A DNA stretch of 64,000 nt, taken from positions 27,285-91,284 of the forward strand of contig JANQBS010000164.1 in the NCBI GenBank assembly GCA_033085395.1, in the 5' to 3' direction. Shown here piece by piece: positions 22,896 through 34,714 of the stretch (position 1 is its first letter; every line of letters begins with the position of its first letter). The notes beneath the pieces were generated by a model. The model was not told the origin of the DNA. It did no database searches and was given only the letters and a program-made list of their open reading frames with translations. The stretch is from Xanthoparmelia taractica (taxonomy: Eukaryota > Ascomycota > Lecanoromycetes > Lecanorales > Parmeliaceae). A program made the translations under genes and the position numbers.

Positions 22896-24146
22896 GAGCC
22901 TTCTGCTCCTGTTGAGGTAAAGTCACAACCTGCTACAGCAACTTGACATTTTTATATGAAAGCAACTAAGCAAAGACGGGAACCTTGATTCTATGGTTGG
23001 TTTGCAGAGAGATCCTTACTCCCCAAGCGAAGCAAGGAATGAGGCCTTTACGTTCTAGGAAGATGTGAAAATGGCATCAACGATGTAGTGATCTTTGAGC
23101 GACTCCCTAATGTCGGGACAAGGCTGAAGCGCAGAAAATGCACACAGAAGAATCAGGTATGTAGCATAACGGTCCCCAGAATAGAATCAATTATGCAAAT
23201 ATAGAAGTCTGAGGCTCTGCTTGTCCGCATAAATTGTGGAAGCTTAACAATTCAATGCCGGCTCTAAATGCTTTACTGAGGCGGAAAAGATGCAACACCA
23301 GAATCTTAGCCACTCATGCCTTGATGGCTCCACAAAATATTTGGTAATGAAGAGTGCTCTCAAATGAAAAAAAAAAAAAAAAGGGCAAAAAAGTCAATAA
23401 ATCAAAATGGCAAAAGACTCCATTACCACTCAGGATCGAACTGAGGTGGTAGCTTGCAGAAAAATCCGTAGATTTTACTTAATCGTGGTCCGGATCAATA
23501 TTTAAGCCAACCTTGACTACCGTGCATCCACGAATGTGGTGATGGGATCGACTCGGTTTAACTACACCACTTCGCCGTTCTTCCACAACTGAAAAGAAAT
23601 CCGCTATTTTAATTTACATAGAAATGTAAATACAACACCGAAAGTCAGCTTCACTACCCGTCGTACAGTAATTTGTCACGCAATATCTTTCAGCAAATCT
23701 TCTCTGCTCTGGCTACAAATCTTGTGACATTCTTCCAAGGCCACTTTCAACCTTACGAATGATGGCTGGCATCTAATTGACCACAACACACCAGGAATTC
23801 ACACATTATCCCTAACTATTTGATACGCATAGCTATAAGGTTGTCTCATAAAATAAATACAGACAGCATAGCTTGGAGCACAGCAAAGAATCTGGAAACT
23901 TGGCTCAGTTGGCAGTCGAAGCTTCATACTAATATTGACTGAACACTAAACGTGCCCTCAGGACTGTATCAACTTGGAAACTTCTCCCAAATAATGCAGA
24001 GATCATTTGACATGAAGGATTCTGTGAAGGGAATGAAGAACCTGAGATTGGAGTCTCCCCAAGCGCAGACGCTTGAGACGCCGGAAACGAGTCGGGCCGC
24101 AAAAGCTGTTAAAGTTACCTTTCCAAGGCATGCCAGCACCTCCAAG
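22896..24146. other. Intergenic region with Pol III-like motifs
   Basis: 1.25 kb without a supported protein gene. It holds a 15-17 bp A-run (about 23367-23382) and, on the minus strand, a B-box-like hairpin (listed separately). An in-frame ATG at 23952 would extend CLP1 by 65 residues but has no family support. Confidence 0.5.
23417..23575 (-). ncRNA. Possible Pol III transcript: A-box- and B-box-like motifs with T-run
   Basis: On the minus strand TGGTGTAGTTAA (about 23557-23570) resembles an A box. Some 130 nt downstream, CTCAG-TTCGATC-CTGAG folds as a 5-bp stem with a 7-nt T-arm-like loop carrying the B-box core GTTCGATCC. A TTTT run follows within 20 nt. No tRNA cloverleaf can be closed: no 5' strand fits the TGGTAAT after the T arm. 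It may be a decayed tRNA, a tRNA-derived SINE or another Pol III RNA. Confidence 0.25.
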
Positions 24147-25697
24147 ATGTCTCTTCCTGGGCTCGACTTATCTGCTCCTATTGAGACAGTTACGGCGCCC
24201 ACTGTCCATGAGCTGAAGGAGCAAACAGAATGGAGGTTCGAGGTTGCTTTTGGCACCAAAGTTGAGATTCGCGTATGAGGTCCCTGTTCGAGCGCTCTCT
24301 TCTACTTTCTTAATATGAGGGAAATGACAAACCTTAATAGCTCCTTTCCGGTACCGCTGAGCTGTTTGGCACAGAGCTTCCTATCAAGCAGGCCTACACC
24401 TTCACAGGCACGAAAGCGGCGATATACACATGGCACGGCTGTCGCATCGAGGTCATCGGCGACTGCCAAGTCGACTACATCGCCGAAGAGACCCCAATGA
24501 TGATCTATGCAAATCTACATTTCGCTCTGGAGAACCTGCGCGATAAAGCGAGTTCGGAAGGAAAAGATGGACCTCGGGTGTTGGTTGTGGGCTCAGAGAA
24601 CGCAGGAAAGACAAGTCTAGTCAAGATACTCACAGCATATGCTACGAAACTTGGTCGACAGCCTGTGGTGGTCAATCTTGATCCGAAAGAGGGAATGTTG
24701 ACCATACCTGGAACGCTCTCTGCGGCGACATTTACCTCGGTCATGGATGTGGAGAATGGGTGGGGAAGCAGTCCAATGAATGGGCCTAGCCAAGTGCCCG
24801 TTAAGTTACCTCTGGTATACCATATGGGACTAGCGAATCCGGAGGAAAAGACTTTGGTATACAAACCTGTTGTGAGCCGGCTAGCATTGTCCGTGATGAA
24901 CCGGTTGCAGGACGATAGTGAAGCCAAAGGGACAGGGGTCATCATTGACACACCAGGGGTGATAAGTCAGGGCAAAAGCGGCTATGAAATGATCCAGCAC
25001 ATTGTTTCGGAGTTTCTAGGTATGAATCTAGATGGCAAGACCTCTGACCTGGATCAGATCACTCACTTCTTTGATAGTCAACGTGGTGGTAGTCCTTGGC
25101 TCCGAAAGACTGTACAGTGACTTGCTACGACGCTTCAATGGCCAGAACACCGGCGCTGGCGAGACCATTGCTGTGGTCAAAGTGGATAAGTCTGGCGGAT
25201 GTGTCGATCGAGATGAAGTGTACCTGCAACAGCTCCGCCAATCTCAAGTTCGAGAGTACTTCTTTGGCGACGCCAATACCACGTTAAGCCCCCATACGCA
25301 ACAGATCGACTTCAGCCAACTGAGCATATACAAATTGGCCGAACGTTAGTAGGATATTTTGAGATTGGCCCTTCGGTATGACTAACTTTGTCCAGCAATC
25401 GATGACCTGCTCAAATCATTGATGCCCGGCGACGAGACAGAAGATAGCACCCCGGCCATCTTCGACAAGATTCGACTGTCCCCACAGATGCAAAATGCGA
25501 TTCTCAACATTGTGAATGCCCACCCTGAAGATACCCAAGAAAATATCCGCGATGCCAGCGTGATGGGTTTCATGTACGTTGCAGATGTAGATGAGAAGAA
25601 GAACAAAGTGAAGGTGCTTGCACCTGTGGGAGGGAGATTGCCAAACAAGGCCATCATATGGGGTCTATGGCCGGAAGGAATCTCGGACTTGATGTGA
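24147..25697 (+). CDS. clp1: CLP1, mRNA cleavage and polyadenylation factor / RNA 5'-kinase family
   Basis: Component of cleavage factor IA of pre-mRNA 3'-end processing (and of tRNA splicing in animals). Exons 24147-24272, 24341-25019, 25078-25344 and 25396-25697 join in frame to 457 aa, the family length. The N-terminal domain begins MSLPGLDLSAP with LKEQTEWRFEV. The P-loop is GSENAGKTSLVK, followed by VVNLDPKEGMLTIPGTLS, GVIIDTPGVISQGKSGYEMI and VNVVVVLGSERLYSDLLRRF. The C-terminal domain has SVMGFMYVADVDEKKNKVKV and ends GRLPNKAIIWGLWPEGISDLM. The Walker A Lys-Thr is retained; whether the fungal protein is an active kinase is not shown (yeast Clp1 only binds ATP). The start was chosen at the conserved MSLPG; an upstream in-frame ATG at 23952 is less likely. 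Confidence 0.93.
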
Positions 25698-25963
25698 AAA
25701 CCAATAGAGCTCCCAGTTACATGACATTGACCCGCATAGCGAGGTGTTATTGGATAGCCAAAAAGCGATACCCTAGTTGGACGTAGTGTCATCTACTAAA
25801 TTTTCTCCGCTCCGTACCTTTCTATCTGAGTTACTCTATGCTTAATGTGCATGGTTTCGTAGGATTTCACTGACTAGTCTAGCCTGATTCGTAAACGTAG
25901 GCTGTCTACCGGTGACACCCTTTTTCCTCGCTTCATGGCACCTACACTCGTGCAGCCACAGCA

Positions 25964-28900
25964 ATGTCAGGTGCAGAGGCGATTGCTGCTTTCCCTATCG
26001 CAACTAATGTCATCCAATTCATTGACTTCACGGCGAAACTATGCAGTCGAATACGGGAGTACGCATCAGTCTCCGGCTTGCCGAGAAAGCTTGCAAGCCA
26101 AGCCGACTGTCTGTCAGACCTTTTAGAACTCCTTGAATCGTTGGACAAACCCTGTAAACAAAACATCTTGAGCGGCCACACGCTGGCAACATGTCGGACT
26201 CAAGCGGAGGAATTGTCCGATTTTTTGGATGATCTGAAGAGTGATGGCCAGAGGCAGAGTTGGGCGAAGGACGCAAGAAAGGCATTCAAGTCGCTCAAGC
26301 GTTCTGATCAAATCGAAGAGCTACAAGACGTCTTAGATAGCCTTGTCGGAAATCTGAGCCTTCAATTGCAGGCTGATGCGAGGTAAGATTGCGGCTTCTC
26401 TTACCGGAATCTCACTGTTCCCAACTCTAGTGATCCATCATCAGGCTGTCGTTTCTGCTGACACTTTTAAAGATCCACTTCAACTCAAGTGCAAGCGAAT
26501 ACCGTGTCAATCCTTGAACGGCAGCTTGAGCAGACGTCGCTGCTGAGCGATTTAAGGCACATGGCAGACTTGAAAAATCACGTCAACGACAATGCTAGCT
26601 TGGTGAACAAGGTCCTATGGCTGGTGTTTATAGGGCGGAACCCTGACTTTTTCGGACGCACTGCGGTATTGTCAGCTATAGAGTCTAAGCTTGCAGTCAA
26701 GCCAGATGCTGTGCCAACGGCCGTCTTGTGTGGACTAGGTGGGGTAGGGTAGGTGAATCCTTAGATTTCCAGGTGTGAGCGGTGGTCCATGGCTATAATA
26801 TTGCCTCGTTGGCTCTTGCTGACGCAGCTTGTGCTGCAGCAAGTCCCAGATCGCCTTAGAGTACGCCTATCGAGTGAGGAACGGATCCCCGAGCACCTCA
26901 GTATTCTGGGTACATGCCGGCAACGCACCCAAATTTGTCGAATCTTATAAGCGTATTGCTTCCGAATTCCAGATACCTAGCAGAGACGACCCGAATGTAG
27001 ACGCCCTCCAGCTTGTACGCGACTGGCTCGAGACCAAGTATGAGTGTAGATGGCTAATGATCTTTGACAATGTGGATGATCACACCATGTTCTTTGAGAC
27101 ATATGCCTACACTGGCAAAGCTTTAAGGGAGTATGTCCCTCGAAGTTCTAAAGGTTCAATACTATACACGACAAGGAATACGGACATTGGCAAGGATCTG
27201 GCGCTTGACCGACTCCCAATTACAGTGCCTTCCATGGATGTGTACGAGGCTCAAGCACTGCTTGGTCAGAGGATCAGAGCTGAGAGCACAGAAACCGAGC
27301 AGCTCGAACTCCTTGGGGAGTTGGTTTATCTGCCTCTGGCGATTTCTCAAGCCACAGCCTCATGATGAAAAGACGCAAAAGCGTCGCCGAGTATGTCAAG
27401 CCATATCGTGGTGGTGAATCAACTAGAATTAGGCTTCTTGGCCAACGATTCAATTACCATGGTAGAGAAGCAAGACCGTTAGAGTCGGTCGTGACTACAT
27501 GGTGGTTATCATTCACTTACATCAAAAGGGAGAACCCGCGAGCTGCGGAAATACTATCAATGATGAGCTTTATGGATCAGCAGGGTATCCCATTCTCTTT
27601 GTTGATAGCAGACGAAGAAGACGAGTTTGATTTCGAAGAGGCAATGGGGCTATTGGAAGCATTCTCGCTCGTCACTTTAGACACGCACCGCTACGCATGC
27701 AACATTCACCGTCTAGTCACAGTCGCCGTCCAAGCCTGGCTCAGTGAGTACGAGAACAAACGCGAAGTGATCGCAGCGCAAGTATTGGAGAGGGTCTCCA
27801 TTAGATTTCCAAGTGGCTATTTCGAGACGTGGCCGACCTGCAGAATCTACTTCCCGCATGCGGAAGAGGTCCTTCGCTCCAGTGCTGTTGTCACTAAAAC
27901 CGCGTCACTACACGCCAAAGCATCTCTATTACTCAATCTATCAACCTATCTCATGACACAGGGCAGGTACGAAGCTTCAGAGCTGAGTGCTATGAAGTCA
28001 ATGCAAATTTTTGAGCGTTTATATGGTTCTGAGCATCCAGATACGCTGTCCGCCATTGCAAGCTGCGCACAAACTATGCACAAACTTGGCAGGTACCAAG
28101 ACGCAGGGCTCTTGCAGAGACAGATCTTGAAGTCCAGGGAGAAGGTGCTTGGTATCCGTCATCGAGCCACACTTGAGAGCTTAAATGCATTGGGATCTAA
28201 CTTACAATTTCTTGGCCAGTACAGAGAAGCCGAGGAAATTCATCGCCGAGAACTGATTGAAAAGCAAGAACTACTGAACATGCAGCCAGAAGACATCGGT
28301 ATGCAGGCGGACGTCTTGATTGCAATGAACAATGTCGCTGGTGTGCTGTCTTACCAGCGCAAATTTGTGGAAGCGGAACAGCTACATCGGGAAGCATTGG
28401 ATAAGGGTGAGCGTGTGTTAGGACGTCTCCACCCGGATGTTTTCATTACACGTGGTCAGCTAGCCGGTACAGTCAGGAGCCAAGATCGACTGGACGAAGC
28501 TGAGCAGATGCACAACGCTTTGTTGAAGGATCGAATAGAATCGCTTGGTGATCGCCATCCTGACACGCTTATCACTCTAAGCAATCTGGCGACAGTCGCC
28601 GCCCGCAAAGGCAATCATCAAAAAGCAGAAGGCATTTATAGGGAAGCTCTGCGCATTGAGCAGGAAACCCTGGGGTTAAAACACCCTTCCACAATCAACA
28701 TCATGCACAATCTAGCATGTTCCGCGTGTGACAGGAAAGACTACGCACAGGCGGCAACGGAGTTCAAGGCCGTACTAGAGTTGCAAAAGGAAGTGGTGGG
28801 ACCTACTCATCCATACACTATGCGGAATCGGCGAAATCTTGCAGTCGCCCTGCGGAGGTGCGGAGATCCTGAACAGGCGAACAAGCTGGATAATGAGACG

Positions 28901-29707
28901 TTGGAGATAGTCAATTCCTTGGACGAAAACAAAGAGACAGAACGACTACAGACGCTCGAAAACCTTGCTAAGGGTCTCAGGGATCAAAAGAGGTACGAGG
29001 AGGCTGAGTCAATTCACCGTCAAGAGCTGGAGCTTCGACTAGCTTCTGGTGTAGATGAGAAAGGACTCCAAGACAACCTCAACGACATTGCCTTTGTCCT
29101 CGCCCAACAGGGAAAACACGTGGAAGCCGAAACCATCTACAATCAGATACTGAGCTACAGGACCGTGCACTGCGGACCCGAGCACGAAGAGACGTTGCAG
29201 ACGCTCTGGAATCTGGCGCTGACCTACCGTGAACGAAGAGATTTCTCGAACGCCGAAGCGAAGTATTTGCAGTTGGCCGGCACGCAATCAAAAACCCTTG
29301 GTATAGATCATCCGAAGACTCTCGACAGTCTCGAGCAGCTGGCATGGGTGCTTCAACAGCAAGAAAAGTATGCTCAAGCCGAGGATAGGTACCGTTTCTT
29401 GCTCGATGCACGCACTAAGAGCCTGGGGTCGGAGCACCCAGCCACACTCATGATTATGAATAACCTTGCTTCGGTGCTCAAGTATCAAGACCGGGCATCA
29501 GAGGAAGCCACAACCTTGCTTCGACACGTGTATGAAATTAGATCAAGGGTGTCTGGGCCAGACAGCGATCTTGCAAAGAAATCGATGTGGGCTCTTCCAC
29601 ATCATCTGCGAGATTCGGGACAGCGTGAGGATGCTGGGATTGCCCATCGGAAAAAGATGGAGCCGGACCAGATTGCAGACCTCAACAATGGAACTGCCAA
29701 CCCTTAA
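25964..29707 (+). CDS. NLR-type protein: fungal N-terminal domain, NB-ARC, TPR repeats (frameshifted)
   Basis: Exons 25964-26382, 26473-26748 and 26840-29707, total 3563 nt, one base short of 1188 codons. Residues 1-140 resemble the helical NACHT_N/SesA-type domain of fungal NLRs (PIATNVIQFIDFTAKLCSRI). An NB-ARC domain follows: P-loop GLGGVGKSQIALEYAY (split by the second intron), Walker B WLMIFDNVDD, GSILYTTRN and the GLPL-type motif LVYLPLAISQATA. Immediately after it the frame breaks. The next base triplets read TCATGATG where the downstream frame continues MMKRRKSVAEY, so one base is missing at 27360/27361. The remainder (about 780 aa) carries some ten 42-residue kinesin-light-chain-like TPRs (HPDTL...NLA...G...AE). 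Such proteins act in fungal non-self recognition. Either a pseudogene, a polymorphic null allele or an assembly error. Confidence 0.85.
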
Positions 29708-30339
29708 GATCACAACCACCCCTGCGGCTGGCTTAGGGAAGCACGCGTCCTCGACACTGCAGAGCGGGCTGCATGACACCAGTGTCGGAGAATGAGCATC
29801 TCTACTTAGTAAACAACGCCAAAAGATTTCCGCTAGCTATCACGAACTGCATGCACAAGCCGACCGGTGCTGGCTTGTAATGCACACTCCGGCTTACGGC
29901 CACGGTATCCGATTTACAGCTCCACAACACTCTACCGATCATGCTAGTTCGAAGCCAAGATCTGTCAAGGGGGCGGCTTCTTCGGAACAACTTTTTTAAT
30001 ACGTAGGGTAGAGTACTTACTTCAAGCCTATTTTTGGTACTATCGTGCATCTTTAGTTTGGTCTTGGAGAAAAAGCCGGTTGGATATGCGACTACACAAG
30101 CCAAGAAAAGATCGGCGCTCAATCTTGAATGATTTCTTGAAGCCGCAGCATCTTCTAGGAATCCACATACATAAAAGTGAAGTGAAGCCGATGGGATGGA
30201 ACGGGCCACAAATCAGAGAAACAATCGACATCAGCCGACCAAGGTAACGACAGACAGACAACCTAAACCAACCAGCCCAAAATCACCCACTCTTTCCTCC
30301 AAAACCCCACTCCCTCACTCCTTCACTCCTTCCCTCCCT
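29708..30339. other. Convergent intergenic region
   Basis: 632 bp after the NLR-type gene; a C-rich tract lies at the 3' end of the next gene (30260-30370). Nothing else recognised. Confidence 0.5.
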
Positions 30340-31504
30340 CTAACCCCCCAAAACCCCCACCCAATCCACCAACCCCCGCGTCGAAAACGCCCCATTCCCC
30401 GCCACAACCCCAAACACCCTCGCATCCCCCATCACCGCCCCCAGCACCTCCTCCAACCGCCCCTGCATCATCCCCCTCAACTCCTCCGCCGTCGCCCCAG
30501 CCCCGTACACCACCCCGCTTTCCTTCCCATCCTCCAGCTCCAGCAAATGCAAAAAGGGCGTGTTTTGCCCGCCCGGCAGTTCATGGCCGGCCGTCGAGCG
30601 GATCAGGAGGTCGAGGAGCGGGGTGTCGATTGAGAGCGTTTTGTTGGGCTTGGAGAAGGAGGGGTCGAAGTAGGATATGTAGGGGGAGCCGTAGGCGGAG
30701 GTAGCGGCGGTGGTTAGGAGGGTTGGGTGGGTGTGGGCGAGTGTGGTGAGGGATTGGTGGAAGGTGCTGAGGTAGGCGTTTATTGCTTTTGTGGGGGAGG
30801 TTAGTGCTTTGTCTTTTAATTTCTTTTGCGCTCAGGGCCTCGGGGACGGGGATCTAGTCTGGATGGGAGAGCAAAAGGGGAACGGGGTGGATGGGGCGCT
30901 TACAGTAAAAGTTCCACGCCGCGTAGTACGCCTGCGGATTATTTGCATAATCCGCTACCCTAGGCGCAGGGCACGTTCCATTCACCCCACCAGTATTAAT
31001 CCTAGAGCAATCGTCCTTGCCACGTCTATACGCCGGCTGCAGCTGCAAGAAACACGTCGAAAACGGCTTCCCGCCCTGACATTGCCCAGAAGCCGGAGCT
31101 ATCGCTGCTCCTACCGTCCGCTTGCGGAAGAAATTAGAAGGGTCGTTGCCGACTGTGACTTCGTCCACGAATGGGTTGCCGGACGTTTGCGTGCCGTTGG
31201 TTGTTGTTGTTGTCGTTGTTGTTGAGGCATTGGTGGATCCGGCCGCCTGTTCGGTGCCTACTTGGTTGGTGTAGGGACTGGTGGATACCCAGTTGTTGAG
31301 CCAGGTGGTCATGTTGAGGGTGAACCAGCAGGCGGGGGCTAGGCCGGTCGAGGGCTCGGTGCAGTTGACGGTGTTGGTTTGGAGAGGGGATGATGATGAG
31401 GTGGAAGTGGAGGTGGGGTTGGGCTTGAGAGGGGAAGCGGAGGTGGTGGAGGAGGAGAGGAGAGCTGCTGCTGCAAGTGCGAGGAGCTTGGGAGAGGAGT
31501 GCAT
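30340..31504 (-). CDS. Secreted protein of unknown function, Thr-rich linker
   Basis: Exons 31504-30904 and 30785-30340 (intron 118 nt, branch CACTAAC) join in frame to 348 aa. Residues 1-24 are a clear signal peptide (MHSSPKLLALAAAALLSSS, then TTSASP). I chose this ATG over an upstream in-frame one at 31663 because the extra 53 residues are hydrophilic and would bury the signal. A Ser/Thr-rich stretch follows, then a Cys-containing region with several N-glycosylation sequons (NCT, NMT, NAS, NGT, NKT), an eight-Thr run at about residue 115, and a Gly-rich helical C-terminus with no GPI-anchor signal. QGGKPFSTCFLQLQPAYRRG and DDCSRIN are conserved-looking but I do not recognise the family. It is an extracellular or wall protein; activity unknown. 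Confidence 0.75.
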
Positions 31505-32869
31505 GGTGGTAAATGTGTTTGGGTGATGGGCTGCTGTTCGGTGTTTGCTTGATGTTGAAGGGATGGGCTGAGGATGATGGCTTTGCTGTGAGATTGGGTG
31601 AGGTGGAAAGCTGTCTTTATAGATTCCTTTGTGATGTTGCGGGTCGAGCAATTGGCTTTCCATTCCTGCTATGACAGCATAGGGAGTCTTCGTTCATGCG
31701 AAATTACCAACACTCCAGGCGATGGAAAGGTCAACCTGGGGCGATGATGGACCCTTGGAGAGAAGGGTCAACTTCCTGGTTTGCACTATGAACCTTGCGG
31801 ATAGAAGCATACATGGTATTCTCCCGTCTAGACGGCTTGATAGCTGGATACTTCGACCTACATCTCAGACTGACCAAGTGCATGGACTTCCTGTTCCTAT
31901 TCTGAGATCCGCACTGAAAGCCATGCCAACAACAGTGACCAATGGAGCGGGTCGGGAAAACGAAGCTCGCAGGAGAGGTTCGAGATGATCGTGTACTTCG
32001 ATTTCCTGTCGGCAGGACCTGTGAAAATGACGTCCTGAAAAGCAGCAGACATTGTAAACATGGTAGATTCGATACTTAGGTAGCTCCTAATTTGCTCGCT
32101 CAATAGCTGGCATCCTTGTCTAGGGTCTTGCAGAGTATCACCTAATTGGAACGAAGTTTACCTTTTAGAAACATTTGGGTAGACTTTCGGTTCGCATCAA
32201 TCTTCTGCTCAGCCTCACTCGAGACTTCCATTTTGGGCGTCATCTGTTGTCTGCATTGGGTTGCTGCACCCTGAAATCAACGCTTGGATTGCCGCGGCTC
32301 ACCAGCTTCAGCGGCACGCATATTTCGCCAAATGCAAGGTCAGAGAAAATAGGTAAAAGGTTTTTGCTCCCGTTGACTTTGTACTGTCCTGGATAAGTGC
32401 CAGAAGCAGCTTAGTGGTAGAACCGTATTTGTTCAAGGTTGCTTATTTTAGAAGCGGACTTCGCGTTTGAGGATAGCCGCACATTCTGTATAAGCGTAGG
32501 CTTGGGTCTTGATTTTGAGGCATCAACGATTTCATAATTGATAAGCGCGCTTAAGGAGAATTGTAGGCGACACGGGACCTCGCGGAGGAGATGTCACTGA
32601 AGATCAATGGTCGAGACAGTGACCCATAACGAGTTCACATCGTCACTTCATTCAAACTCTAGGGAAGAAGGTTATAGATGCACAGGACATCGTCTCGGCG
32701 AAAAGAGAAACACAGAACATCCCGTGAGAGGAGCGCAAGTGGTAAGGGTTTCCAGATGAAGGACTATTGTCTATGAGACCTGCAATTCTATCAGCTTAAT
32801 AATACCCATTGAGGGGTCTACAAGCTCGATTATGACCACAGATCTGGCAGTCGATTGGGGAAGAACCTC
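31505..32869. other. Intergenic region
   Basis: 1.36 kb between the start of the secreted protein gene and the 3' end of the epimerase gene. No gene, RNA or repeat recognised. Confidence 0.5.
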
Positions 32870-34201
32870 TCAAGTCCACTTCTTGCCACTCTCGCGATCC
32901 TTTTTCAGTTGCTCCAGCAAATCCTTTGGTGGACTTTGCCTATACCCTTGCGGATTATTCACGGTCCATCTCCATAGATCCTCACATGCATCCTCCAGTG
33001 TTCTTTCCGCCTTCCAGCCCAACTCCTCGTTCGCTCTCTTTGGATTCGCCGTTAGATCAAGGACATCACCAGCTCTCCTCCCGACGACTTGATATGGCAA
33101 CTCTTTCCCCACAGCAGCACTAAACGCCTTGATCATATGGAAGACAGTGCTACCTTTGCCTGTCCCGAGATTCCAGGCCCGCACACCAGGCTGATGATCG
33201 CGTAGATAATTCAGAGCGACAAGGTGGCCCTTTGCAAGGTCGAGAATGTGGATGTAGTCGCGAATGGCGGTACCATCCTCGGAGGCGTAGTCTACGGTCA
33301 ATTCTGTGAGCATCCGTTCACCGTAAGGGTGACCAACATGGGAAATAGCGGTCCTACCATCACCAAAGACGAGCAACTTCTCGCGTTTGCCAATTGCTAC
33401 TTGGGCAAGCAACGGAAGGAGATTGTAAGGTACACCTTGAGGATCTTCACCCATGACACCGCTGGGATGCGAGCCTGCCGGGTTAAAGTAGCGAAGCAGA
33501 GCCGCGTTCCAGTGGTCTCCAGATTTTCCCTCCTTCTTGAGGTTATTGCGTTGGGCTTCGACGTGGTCTGTGATGCAAGCTTCAACGGTAGCCTTGGTGC
33601 GGCCGTAGGGGTTCGTAGGGCCGATTGGGCAGATCTCAGGAATAGGTATCATGTTTTCGAAGCGGGTGGCGTCGCCATAGACGGTGGCCGAAGAGGAGAA
33701 GACGATTTTGGATACATTGTGACGTGTCATGGACGACAGGAGGCAGATGGTGCCGTAGACATTGGTGCGGTAATATTCCAGAGGGATCTCGCTGGATTCA
33801 CCAACAGCCTGAAATTGGTCAGCTGAGAAATGCAAAGCTGCCAGCAAATCAAAATCCGGCTCCTTGCAATTCTTCGTGCCGTACCTTGAGAGCAGCGAAG
33901 TGAATGACGCTGTCAATGTCTGGATGCGCCTTGAAGATTTTGTCAAAGTCCTCCTCTTTCCTGATGTCGGTATGGAAGAATTCGGGTCGCTTTCCACAGA
34001 TGAGTTCAATTCGATTGATGGTTTCTTCCGAGGAGTTGAGAAGGTTGTCTGCAATGACCACTTTGTAGTCTGCTTCAAGAAGGGCAAGAGCAGTGAAGGA
34101 ACCAATGTAGCCTGTGCCTCTGGTGTTTAATCAGTACAGATGATGATGCTTTCCCTTGAAGATAAGCTCTACCCGGTGACTAATACTGAGCCAACAGCCA
34201 T
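32870..34201 (-). CDS. ugeA: UDP-glucose 4-epimerase
   Basis: Interconverts UDP-glucose and UDP-galactose (Leloir pathway, galactose-containing wall polymers). Exons 34201-34173, 34119-33885, 33808-33358 and 33291-32870 join in frame to 378 aa. The short-chain dehydrogenase Rossmann motif is VTGGTGYIGSFTALALLE, interrupted by the first intron inside the glycine loop. The active site is Ser in KIVFSSSATVYG and the Tyr-x3-Lys pair in NPYGRTK. ALLRYFNPAGSHPSG, GDDYASEDGTAIRDYIHI and WNLGTGKGSTVFHMIKAF are typical of GalE. There is no mutarotase domain as in yeast Gal10. Introns are 53, 76 and 66 nt; without the first two splices the frame from 34105 begins with false sequence. A broken glycosyltransferase gene lies upstream, perhaps a former partner. 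Confidence 0.93.
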
Positions 34202-34714
34202 GATGGCGGTGGCTGTTGCTATCTAAAGTCGTGGGGCGACAGGAGGATTTGTTGTTGAAGGGTGAGGAAATGATAGCAGTCAGAATAGGTGGAGTAACGG
34301 TTCCTTAAAGTCAATGCGGGCAATCGTACGTATGCGTGACATAATCCCTGCTGTCGATCATTCTGTCGAGCATGAACACGTTTGTTACTAAAACCTGGTG
34401 CCTGAAATTCCTACCGTAGGGCTGACTTTCTGCCAAGGAGCTAAAAACGCACAGTGGCCATGGATTGTTTTCAGCCAGTTTGCTAAAGAGTCGGGATATA
34501 CGTTTATCATAAGTGTAGAGCTGTCTTGCGCAGTATATAATCCCGTTTGAAATGCACCATTTTTAATTCAGTTTTGTAAGAACGACTACATACTCGCGTG
34601 AATTTTTTCCCCACAAATTACTTTCATCGTCCACGATTTACCACCGGGTGATTCTTGAAAGTATAGTCTCTGCAAGTACGATTAACCCACTCTTAACCCC
34701 GTTGAGTCCATCAT
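34202..34714. other. Intergenic region
   Basis: About 510 bp between the epimerase promoter and the end of the glycosyltransferase relic. Nothing recognised. Confidence 0.5.

Noticed and set aside
23417..23450. A tRNA gene on the minus strand
   Set aside because: The T-arm-like hairpin is good, but no acceptor stem or anticodon arm can be closed with upstream sequence.
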